Assembly: GCA_003663695.1 (NCBI GenBank)
Contig: QMUB01000069.1
Location: 1-6,763, forward strand
Direction: 5' to 3'
Length of the DNA stretch: 6,763 nucleotides
Source of the DNA: Thermococci archaeon
Lineage (GTDB): Archaea; Methanobacteriota_B; Thermococci; Thermococcales; Thermococcaceae
Positions within the stretch are counted from its first letter, which is position 1; the number at the start of each line of letters is the position of its first letter. Below are positions 1 through 5,527 of this stretch, piece by piece. The notes under the pieces are model-generated. The model was not told where the DNA came from, made no database searches, and was given only the letters and a program-made list of their open reading frames with translations. Position numbers and translations under genes: made by a program.

Positions 1-372
1 CCAACAATTGATTATATGGTAGAAAGACTGGAAAAACTTGAAATAATCCTGGGCTACATTGCAATTCGGGACGATTACGCTTATAGTCGCTCTCTGGTCG
101 GAATAGCCGATGAACTGGATGAGGAAGTTGTAAAAGAGTGGGAGAATAAATATGACTTTCGCATTGGGGTCATCATCCCGAAGGGATATCTGATAGAATG
201 GTACTTCCCCCCTCACGAGGATATGAGCCTGAAAATACTTGAGCTCGGGAAGTATGTCAAAAAATACTCCGTGGAATATCTGGACATGCTGAGAGACATC
301 AATCGCATGGGCCCCTTTTCTCAGAGGGTCAGAAAGGATGGAAAAGGATACAAGTCAATCCTAGAGTTCTAA
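1..372 (+). CDS. C-terminal part of an unrecognised acidic protein (5' end probably outside the window)
   Basis: I do not recognise this protein. The frame is open from the first base of the window to a TAA at 370-372, giving about 123 visible residues. An ATG at 16 is the first possible start, but the 15 bases before it contain no GGTG or GGAG-type ribosome-binding site and no stop. The true start is therefore more likely upstream of the window; a 118-residue leaderless product cannot be excluded. The visible part has no membrane segment, signal peptide or cysteine. It is mixed helix and strand, acidic in its first half (ELDEEVVKEWE) and basic near the end (RVRKDGKGYK). A hydrophobic strand and aromatic patch (IGVIIPKGYLIEWYFPP) lies in the middle. 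It is the only plus-strand gene and converges on the SPASM-domain gene, with the last 12 bp shared. A coding call is supported by the long open frame and ordinary composition. No function can be proposed. Confidence 0.7.
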   Translation, partial: PTIDYMVERLEKLEIILGYIAIRDDYAYSRSLVGIADELDEEVVKEWENKYDFRIGVIIPKGYLIEWYFPPHEDMSLKILELGKYVKKYSVEYLDMLRDINRMGPFSQRVRKDGKGYKSILEF

Positions 373-1290
373 AGGACAGTATTCAAGACCAAATAAATCC
401 CCCGTAGCCTGATATTCCAGTGCCCTGCAGTCATGACAAACGTATTTGAAGGGACATTTTGAACAGCCTTCAACCATATCTTTTGTGAGCCTCCAGAAAT
501 TTTTCAAACGAGTCTTTCTCAATAGGGCTCTAATCCCCTCCTTTTTTGCATCCCCAACTATGAACTTCCTCATTAATGGACATATCAATGCGTATCCATC
601 TGCAGCTATTGTCAGAGTCCCCGAAAGACATGGACTGTACTTTATAGAGGTTGGATTATCTATTCTCCTGAGCTCTATTGGGTTCAATTTAAGTCCCATA
701 AGGGTTCTGGGATATATGATATCTATGTAGACATCGAATGGAAATCTCACACCCCTCCTTAAGATCTCTTCATAATCCTTCTGCTCCATCAGCAACAGCG
801 CAGAGTGCATATAATCCAGAGCCTCAAGTCGCTTTAGGTTCTCATCATTGTAGTCTGCCTCAACTACTATGTTCACCCCTTCCATGGGAGGCACTTTGTT
901 CATGTCCTCAATCCTAACCACCATATAGATGTCTTCAATCTCGAGGGAAGAGGCGTACGCTGCAAGTCTAATAAGTAAGTCCAGGTCATCATAGTTTGTT
1001 AAATAAAGCTCATCTGCACTGGTTTTCGAAAATTCGTGGATAAGCTTTTTGAATCTTTCCTCATCCATGGGCTCCCTTCGAAGGAAAAACCTGTTATTTC
1101 CGATACACCCAATTGACCTCCTTATCCCGTCGAGTTCCGAGAAATTCCCTTTCCCCCTGCCAATCTGAAGTATAAGCCTCTCCAGCTTACCTCTATGCTC
1201 TCGATTCACCCACGGTGGTTTTGCTACGGATATTATCCTGCTCTCTTCAAAAAGTTGATCAACAACACCGGTGACCTCCACATTCTCCAC
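361..1290 (-). CDS. SPASM-domain iron-sulfur protein with degenerate radical-SAM region
   Basis: The protein has 309 residues. Its C-terminal part carries the full seven-cysteine SPASM pattern: C221-X10-G232-X4-C237, then C276-X2-C279-X5-C285-X2-C288, then C305. In radical-SAM maturases such as anSME and PqqE this domain binds auxiliary [4Fe-4S] clusters. The CX3CX2C motif that ligates the SAM-cleaving cluster is missing: only C62 (in IGCIGNN) lies in the N-terminal two-thirds. The order after it still resembles a radical-SAM barrel: an EPMDEERFKKLIHEF helix at 74-88, a strand ending LTNYDD where GGEP is usual, then IEDIYMVVRIED. I infer an enzyme relative that has lost SAM chemistry, perhaps acting as an electron carrier, binding partner or scaffold. 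The start is GTG at 1290, with GGTGG six bases upstream. There is no other start codon back to the in-frame stop, and a BRE/TATA is suitably placed. It is probably monocistronic. The domain assignment is fairly sure; the function is unknown. Confidence 0.85.
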   Translation of the reverse strand: MENVEVTGVVDQLFEESRIISVAKPPWVNREHRGKLERLILQIGRGKGNFSELDGIRRSIGCIGNNRFFLRREPMDEERFKKLIHEFSKTSADELYLTNYDDLDLLIRLAAYASSLEIEDIYMVVRIEDMNKVPPMEGVNIVVEADYNDENLKRLEALDYMHSALLLMEQKDYEEILRRGVRFPFDVYIDIIYPRTLMGLKLNPIELRRIDNPTSIKYSPCLSGTLTIAADGYALICPLMRKFIVGDAKKEGIRALLRKTRLKNFWRLTKDMVEGCSKCPFKYVCHDCRALEYQATGDLFGLEYCPLEL

Positions 1291-1296
1291 ACCGTA

Positions 1297-1301
1297 CCAC
1301 C
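1297..1301 (-). promoter_or_regulatory. Ribosome-binding site of the SPASM gene
   Basis: GGTGG on the minus strand lies six bases before the GTG at 1290. This supports that GTG over the internal GTG at 1281 and shows that the protein begins about 60 residues before C62. The missing radical-SAM cysteines are therefore not simply lost through a misplaced start. Confidence 0.7.
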
Positions 1302-1323
1302 GAAATAGCTAATGTAAAAAATC

Positions 1324-1339
1324 ATATATTAACTTTTTC
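1324..1339 (-). promoter_or_regulatory. BRE/TATA promoter of the SPASM gene
   Basis: On the minus strand a purine-rich BRE-like GAAAAAG (1333-1339) is followed directly by TTAATATAT (1324-1332). This fits the archaeal BRE plus TATA-box layout. With the usual spacing of about 25 bases, transcription would start near 1303. That leaves a leader of only about a dozen bases that just includes the GGTGG site. Confidence 0.65.
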
Positions 1340-1347
1340 TATGCATA
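1340..1347. promoter_or_regulatory. TATGCATA palindrome next to the BRE (candidate operator)
   Basis: This perfect 8-bp palindrome abuts the BRE of the SPASM-gene promoter on its upstream side. Its half-site TATGCA occurs again in the inverted repeat at 1370-1386. Its position suits a regulator that helps or blocks TFB/TBP binding. That role is inference; only the symmetry and position are seen. Confidence 0.4.
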
Positions 1348-1369
1348 TTTTGAATACCATTAACAGTAG

Positions 1370-1386
1370 TATGCAAAAAATGCATA
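1370..1386. repeat. TATGCA-N5-TGCATA inverted repeat (candidate operator)
   Basis: Six-base arms, TATGCA (1370-1375) and TGCATA (1381-1386), flank an A5 spacer. The centre lies about 34 bp, roughly three helical turns, upstream of the centre of the TATGCATA palindrome, so both sites would face the same side of the DNA. It may be a second operator for the SPASM gene. The A-run also doubles as a T-run on the minus strand behind the DMT transporter gene. Confidence 0.4.
1375..1380 (-). terminator. Oligo-T candidate terminator after the nadE operon
   Basis: On the minus strand six T residues occur about 39 bases after the TAA of the DMT transporter gene. Archaeal RNA polymerase terminates on oligo-T runs without needing a hairpin. 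This is the first T6 after the stop. It lies before the SPASM-gene promoter, so it would insulate the two units. A second T6 follows at 1316-1321. Confidence 0.4.
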
Positions 1387-1418
1387 GTAAACAATAATGT
1401 TTAACAATTCCAAGGGGA

Positions 1419-2261
1419 TTATTTTGAAATGCTCTCCTCATACTGAAGGAGTAAGGCTCCAAAAATTATCAGGGATGCACCAAAAATCTGCCTCATACTT
1501 AAAACCTCATGAAAAATCAAGTATGCGAGAATTAAAGCCACAACTGGCTCCACAGTTGCCACTATGGATGCTCTGCTCGCTTCTATATCCCGAAGGGCAT
1601 GATTGTACATTAAATAAGCCAAAAATGTTGGAAACACCCCCAAAGCCACCAGATATGGAATCGCCCCCATGGGAATGCTGAATTTTGTAAAGGGCAGTAA
1701 AAACAGAGTCCCAAAGCCAAGGGTGTACATTAAAGCTTCTCCAGGGCTCTCCTCCCTCACAGCGATTTTTCCGAGGATGCCGTATAGAGCATAAGTGAAC
1801 CCCGAGAGCAAGCCCAAGATGATCCCCACAATGTTTACACTGCCGTTGAGCTCCGTTACGAAGAGAACACCAACGAGAACCATTCCAAGAGATGCTAATT
1901 TCATTGGGGTTATTCTTTCCTTAAAGATTAGATACCCCATTATTGTTGAATATATGGGGGCGGTATAAAGCAGCAAAACAGCTAAAGAGACAGATGAAAG
2001 CTTAACCGCATAAAAATACAGCACATAGAAAAGGAAGACGCTGAAAAAACCATAAAATGCATAGAACTTAAGTTTATCCTTTTTGAGGTTCAGGTCATCC
2101 CTGAAGTTATTGTAAAGCAGGAGAAGGAAGAATGCCGTGGAAGCCCTAAAAAAGACTATTGTAAATGGGTCTAAATTATATCCATAGAGCAGTTTAGCAA
2201 ATATTCCCAATGTACCCCACATGCTGGCTGCAAGGAATACTAAAGCATAACCTTTCCTCAA
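1419..2261 (-). CDS. EamA/DMT-superfamily ten-helix transporter
   Basis: This 280-residue integral membrane protein has ten hydrophobic segments arranged as two EamA repeats, roughly residues 5-135 and 144-273. Each repeat ends in the characteristic pattern: [18 protein letters not shown] at 99-116 and [16 protein letters not shown] at 237-252, each followed by a final helix of the GMVLVGVLF / [11 protein letters not shown] type. Length and layout are normal for the family. The family moves small metabolites across the cytoplasmic membrane, often outward; the substrate cannot be read from the sequence. The start is TTG at 2261, overlapping the nadE stop in TTGA, with GAGGTG five bases upstream. 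That coupling makes it the last gene of the nadE operon. A link to NAD metabolism, such as movement of a pyridine precursor or product, is a guess from context. Confidence 0.92.
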   Translation of the reverse strand: MRKGYALVFLAASMWGTLGIFAKLLYGYNLDPFTIVFFRASTAFFLLLLYNNFRDDLNLKKDKLKFYAFYGFFSVFLFYVLYFYAVKLSSVSLAVLLLYTAPIYSTIMGYLIFKERITPMKLASLGMVLVGVLFVTELNGSVNIVGIILGLLSGFTYALYGILGKIAVREESPGEALMYTLGFGTLFLLPFTKFSIPMGAIPYLVALGVFPTFLAYLMYNHALRDIEASRASIVATVEPVVALILAYLIFHEVLSMRQIFGASLIIFGALLLQYEESISK

Positions 2262-3028
2262 GCTCCCACCTCAGGACCTACTGGCAACCTTCTCTTGTGT
2301 TCGCTCCTCTTTATTAGCTTTTCCACGTGCTTCACCTGGTGAATGGGGACATTAAGCTTTTCGGCAATTTCCTCCCCGGACATTCCCAAATCAACTAAAT
2401 GATATAGGATTTCATCCAGAAGCCTGTAGCTTATTCCAAGCTCATCTTCGTCGGTTTGTCCTTCCCAGAGGCCCGCACTCGGCTTTTTATTCACAATTTG
2501 CGGTGGAACTCCCACAAGTCTAGCTATTTCCCAGACTTCTGTTTTATACATGTTTATCAATGGAGCGTAGTCGCTGGCACCATCCCCCCATTTTGTAAAA
2601 TAGCCAACCAAAAACTCGCTCCGGTTGCTTGTTCCCAAAACAAGCATGTTGTTTGCATTTGCGTGAGCGTAAAGGATCATCATCCTGCTCCTCGCCATCA
2701 AGTTCCCTCTCGCTGTGCTGTCCAGCTCAAAGCCCAGAGCCTCCTCAAAAGCATCGATTATCGGTTTTATGGGAATTATTTTGTACTTTATGCCCAGGCT
2801 CTCGCAAACCAGCCGGGCATCCTCCAAGTCCCTGTTTTCATAATAGGGCATTATGAGTCCAAGGACTTTCTCCCTTCCTAGAGCTTTTGCACTTAAGAAT
2901 GCCACAGTTGCGCTGTCAACCCCTCCGCTGATGCCAATGACGACACCATTTACATTGGCTTCCTCAACTTTCTCCCGGATAAAAGCCATGAGCCCCTCTA
3001 CAACTTCAGCATAGTTCAGATCTCTCAT
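2258..3028 (-). CDS. nadE: NH3-dependent NAD(+) synthetase
   Basis: This 256-residue cytoplasmic enzyme catalyses the last step of NAD synthesis: deamido-NAD + ATP + NH3 gives NAD + AMP + PPi (EC 6.3.1.5). The family signatures are intact. The ATP-pyrophosphatase P-loop SGGVDS is at 34-39, GTSNRSE at 132-138, [12 protein letters not shown] at 142-153, and [16 protein letters not shown] at 183-198. There is a basic tail with HKRRLP. There is no N-terminal nitrilase-type glutaminase domain, so it must use free ammonia or ammonia from a separate partner. Length is typical of archaeal NadE. The ATG at 3028 overlaps the stop of the upstream membrane-protein gene in ATGA and has GGTGG six bases before it. 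The stop overlaps the next gene's TTG. It is therefore the middle gene of a translationally coupled three-gene operon. Confidence 0.97.
   Translation of the reverse strand: MRDLNYAEVVEGLMAFIREKVEEANVNGVVIGISGGVDSATVAFLSAKALGREKVLGLIMPYYENRDLEDARLVCESLGIKYKIIPIKPIIDAFEEALGFELDSTARGNLMARSRMMILYAHANANNMLVLGTSNRSEFLVGYFTKWGDGASDYAPLINMYKTEVWEIARLVGVPPQIVNKKPSAGLWEGQTDEDELGISYRLLDEILYHLVDLGMSGEEIAEKLNVPIHQVKHVEKLIKRSEHKRRLPVGPEVGA
2267..2272 (-). promoter_or_regulatory. Ribosome-binding site that decides the TTG start of the transporter
   Basis: GAGGTG on the minus strand lies within the last codons of nadE, five bases before the TTG at 2261. It supports initiation at this rare codon and translational coupling through the TTGA overlap. 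Confidence 0.7.
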
Positions 3029-3489
3029 CTCTTACCACCCCTCAAATCCCGAAGGAACCGCATATACCCCGAAAAAGTCAACACGGTACCAATAATCATC
3101 AATAGAAATGCAACATATCCAAGATAGGGATAGGAATAAACCTGAGCCCTAGCATAAAAGCGATAGTCAACATTTCCATGGATTATGCTGATGCTCGTTA
3201 CATATCCGGGAATCGTTAAATTCCCTTCAAAGGATGCAGCTTCCGGTGAGGAATCTATAGAATATAATACGGTCGCATTCTTGGAGTTGAGAATTAGGTT
3301 GGCTTCTATTATCCTGTTGTAGGCATAGGGAATATAAAAATCCTTATTATCCCCCTCCTTCAGCACCCCCGACTCCTCGTAGATTTGGGGGGCAGTGTAA
3401 CTGGCTCCAAGCGCCAGGATTATAGCGAGAAGGAGAAGAAGGAGTCCATACTTAAAGGCACTGTATCCAAAGGGAGTGCTCTTCATCAT
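3025..3489 (-). CDS. Small two-helix membrane protein, first gene of the nadE operon
   Basis: The protein has 154 residues and I do not recognise it. A short N-terminal stretch with K4 and K13 leads into a hydrophobic helix at about 14-30. An extracytoplasmic domain follows, about 31-120, beta-rich and rich in tyrosine and serine, with sequons at N71 and N90. A second helix lies at about 121-143, followed by a basic tail ([11 protein letters not shown]). The positive-inside rule puts both ends in the cytoplasm. There are no cysteines or obvious catalytic motif. The ATG at 3489 is followed directly by a second ATG at 3486. GGTGG lies four bases before the first and seven before the second, so either may be used. 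The stop overlaps the nadE start in ATGA, so translation is coupled. It might be a sensor, an anchor or a partner of the DMT transporter, but the sequence does not decide. Confidence 0.8.
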   Translation of the reverse strand: MMKSTPFGYSAFKYGLLLLLLAIILALGASYTAPQIYEESGVLKEGDNKDFYIPYAYNRIIEANLILNSKNATVLYSIDSSPEAASFEGNLTIPGYVTSISIIHGNVDYRFYARAQVYSYPYLGYVAFLLMIIGTVLTFSGYMRFLRDLRGGKR

Positions 3490-3518
3490 CTCACCACCAT
3501 GAGAAGAACCTCAAGAAA

Positions 3519-3533
3519 GTTTAAATGTTTTAT
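3519..3533 (-). promoter_or_regulatory. Candidate BRE/TATA promoter of the membrane protein-nadE-transporter operon
   Basis: On the minus strand ATAAAAC (3527-3533, BRE-like) precedes ATTTAAAC (3519-3526, TATA-like). The centre is about 34 bases before the first ATG. Transcription would start near 3498 and give a leader of about ten bases containing GGTGGTGAG. It is the only AT-rich box in the 58-bp gap between this operon and the ABC operon. Confidence 0.5.
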
Positions 3534-3547
3534 GAAAGAAAAGAAAA
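3534..3547 (-). terminator. Pyrimidine-tract terminator of the ABC transporter operon
   Basis: Immediately after the TAA of the last ABC gene the minus strand reads TTTTCTTTTCTTTC. Such T-rich tracts are the normal archaeal intrinsic terminator and need no hairpin. It lies directly before the promoter of the nadE operon. The interruptions by C may allow some readthrough. Confidence 0.5.
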
Positions 3548-4555
3548 TTAAATCTTTCCAGCTAAGTGGCACTCCACCCAGTGGCCATGCTCATATTCGA
3601 TTAGCTGTGGGTGTTTTACATCGCACAGCCCTTTCTCCATGTAGATGCATCTCGGATGGAAGCGACACCCAGGAGGAATATTCGCTGCATTTGGAACCTC
3701 ACCTTTAATTGGAAGCTCTTTAATAATTTCCCTTCTCTCCGGAATCGGCTCTGGAACCGCAGCTAGGAGTGCTCTTGTATACGGATGTATTGGGTTGTCT
3801 ATGACCACCTTGGCGGGACCCATCTCCACGATTCTACCCAAATACATGATTGCCATGTAGTCCGCGAAGTACCTCGCCGTGGACATGTCGTGTGTAATGT
3901 AGAGGTAAGTAACACTCATTTTTTCTTTTAGTTCTTTCATAAGCTCAAGGATCTCTGCTCTAATTGAAACATCGAGCATCGAAACGGGCTCATCTGCCAC
4001 TATGAAAGTTGGATTGAGAATCAAAGACCTAGCTATGGCCACACGTTGCCTCTGACCACCGCTGAGCTGGTGAGGAAATCTACCCACATAATCCTCTGGA
4101 GGTGTGATTCTTACCATCTCAAGAGCTTTATGAATTATTTCCTCTCTTTCGGCTCTTGTTTCACCGATTCCATGGATTAAAAGCGGTTCTTCAAGGACGT
4201 CATATATTCTGAATCTCGGATTCATAGATGAGAATGGGTCTTGGAATATCATTTGTACTTTTCTCCTGTAGTCTCTGATCTCTTCTTGGGTTTTCAGTTC
4301 TGTAACATCTTGTCCCTCCAAGTAAATGCTGCCATCTGTAGGCTCCCATAGCTTCATGATAAGCTTTCCTGTTGTGGATTTACCACACCCGCTCTCTCCG
4401 ACTAGTGCAAAGACTTCTTGCTTTCGGATTTCAAAGTTTATGCCATCTACAGCTCTAACTACCCTCTCCGGATGTCCTGTAAGTGCCTCAAATAATCCTC
4501 TCTTAATGGGGAAGTACTTTTTCAACTTTTCAACTTTAAGTACAGGCTCGCTCAT
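3548..4555 (-). CDS. dppF: Dpp/Opp-type ABC importer ATPase, F subunit
   Basis: This 335-residue cytoplasmic ATPase forms a heterodimer with the D subunit and powers uptake through the B/C permease pair. The ABC landmarks are in order: Walker A GESGCGKST at 53-61, Q-loop glutamine Q105, signature LSGGQRQR at 164-171, Walker B ending in D188/E189, and switch histidine H222. The C-terminal extension of peptide-importer ATPases starts near 245 (NPIHPYTRALLAA). It carries four cysteines: C297, C303, C311 and C329. Equivalent cysteines in the related DppD of Thermoanaerobacter bind a [4Fe-4S] cluster, so a cluster is likely here too. The ATG at 4555 follows the D gene after 10 bp, with a weak GAGG site eight bases before it. 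It is the last gene of its operon, just before a T-rich tract. The family is certain. The substrate (peptide, oligosaccharide or other) is not, and Dpp versus Opp is only a naming choice. Confidence 0.95.
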   Translation of the reverse strand: MSEPVLKVEKLKKYFPIKRGLFEALTGHPERVVRAVDGINFEIRKQEVFALVGESGCGKSTTGKLIMKLWEPTDGSIYLEGQDVTELKTQEEIRDYRRKVQMIFQDPFSSMNPRFRIYDVLEEPLLIHGIGETRAEREEIIHKALEMVRITPPEDYVGRFPHQLSGGQRQRVAIARSLILNPTFIVADEPVSMLDVSIRAEILELMKELKEKMSVTYLYITHDMSTARYFADYMAIMYLGRIVEMGPAKVVIDNPIHPYTRALLAAVPEPIPERREIIKELPIKGEVPNAANIPPGCRFHPRCIYMEKGLCDVKHPQLIEYEHGHWVECHLAGKI

Positions 4556-4565
4556 CTCTCATCCC

Positions 4566-5525
4566 TCACAGCAACCAGCATGCAGCATAGTGATCCTTAT
4601 CAACTTCCTTTAACTCCGGTATCTGCTCCCTGCAAACTTCCATGGCGTATGGACATCTCGGGTGGAACCTGCATCCTGTTGGTGGCGTAATCAAGTTCGG
4701 TGGCTGTCCTGGAATGAACTCAAGCCTTTCCACATCCTCATGTAGCCTTGGAATTGCTGCCAAGAGTTTTTGAGTGTAGGGGTGGGCCGGCTCATAGTAC
4801 ACCTTTTTGCTATCCCCAAGCTCCACTATCTTTCCCGCATACATTATCGCTATTCTATCGCTTATTTCCGCTAAAATGCTCAGATCATGTGTGATGAATA
4901 TCATGGAAAGTCCAAGCTCCTTCTTAAGCTTCTTCATTAGGTTTATGATCTGTGCCTGAACCACGACATCAAGGGCTGTTGTCGGCTCATCGGCAATGAC
5001 GAGTTCGGGTTCCAAGAGAAGTGCCATGGCTATTATCACACGCTGCTTCATACCACCGCTGAGCTCATGGGGATATCTGTAGACAATGTCCGGTGCCAGA
5101 CCAACCAGCTCAAGGTATTTTTGAGCTTTATCCAGCGCTTCCTCCCTCTCCATGCCCATGTGATAGAGCAAAGGCTCTATCATCTGATATCCTACCGTAT
5201 AAACCGGATTTAGGGCATTCATTGCACCTTGGAATATCATCGCTATTTTCTGCCATCTTATCTCCTTCCTGAGCACATCCTCCGGAAGTCCGACCAGCTC
5301 CCTTCCCTCCATCTTAATGCTTCCGCCCACGATCTTCCCCGGTGGTGTTGGCATTCCCATTAAAGTGAAACCTAGGGAGGACTTGCCACATCCACTCTCA
5401 CCGGCAAGTCCAAGCACTTCTCCCTTCTTTATGTTAAATGTTAAATCGTCGACTGCCTTAACTACACCTCTCGATGCAAAGTAATACATCTTAAGGTTCT
5501 TAACCTCGAGGATGTTCTTTGTCAT
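4566..5525 (-). CDS. dppD: Dpp/Opp-type ABC importer ATPase, D subunit
   Basis: This 319-residue cytoplasmic ATPase is the partner of the F subunit. With the start at 5525 the landmarks are: Walker A GESGCGKSS at 42-50, Q-loop Q99, signature LSGGMKQR at 155-162, Walker B ending in D179/E180, and switch histidine H213. The C-terminal extension begins at about 247 (HPYTQKLLAA) and contains C285, C291, C298 and C316, spaced like the [4Fe-4S]-binding cysteines known for DppD. I prefer the ATG at 5525. AGGAGG lies eight bases before it but only two bases before an in-frame GTG at 5531, and family members commonly start with a sequence like MxKNxLEV. If the GTG is used, the protein gains two residues and overlaps the permease stop by 4 bp (GTGA). 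Either way it is translated directly after the C permease in one transcript. Confidence 0.95.
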   Translation of the reverse strand: MTKNILEVKNLKMYYFASRGVVKAVDDLTFNIKKGEVLGLAGESGCGKSSLGFTLMGMPTPPGKIVGGSIKMEGRELVGLPEDVLRKEIRWQKIAMIFQGAMNALNPVYTVGYQMIEPLLYHMGMEREEALDKAQKYLELVGLAPDIVYRYPHELSGGMKQRVIIAMALLLEPELVIADEPTTALDVVVQAQIINLMKKLKKELGLSMIFITHDLSILAEISDRIAIMYAGKIVELGDSKKVYYEPAHPYTQKLLAAIPRLHEDVERLEFIPGQPPNLITPPTGCRFHPRCPYAMEVCREQIPELKEVDKDHYAACWLL

Positions 5526-5527
5526 CT

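Noticed and set aside
16..18. ATG at 16 as the start of the first gene
   Set aside because: No ribosome-binding site precedes it and the frame is open to the window edge, so it is more likely internal. Only 15 bases are visible, so this is not certain.
446..730. Plus-strand open frame of 94 codons inside the SPASM gene
   Set aside because: It is antisense to a well-supported gene, has no ribosome-binding site and has a composition unlike the real genes. Similar plus-strand frames at 1397-1681, 2456-2881, 2629-2856, 3385-3708, 3645-3860, 4326-4613 and 5774-6007 are rejected for the same reason.
1370..1386. TATGCA inverted repeat as a hairpin terminator
   Set aside because: The stem is only six AT-rich base pairs with no T-run after it. 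Archaeal termination relies on T-runs, so the T6 inside the loop is the better terminator signal and the arms are more likely a protein site.
3488..3500. Four-codon mini-frame starting at ATG 3500 (ATG GTG GTG AGA TGA) before the membrane-protein gene
   Set aside because: It coincides with the GGTGGTGAG ribosome-binding site and is explained by it. It lies too close to the inferred transcript start to be a convincing leader peptide.
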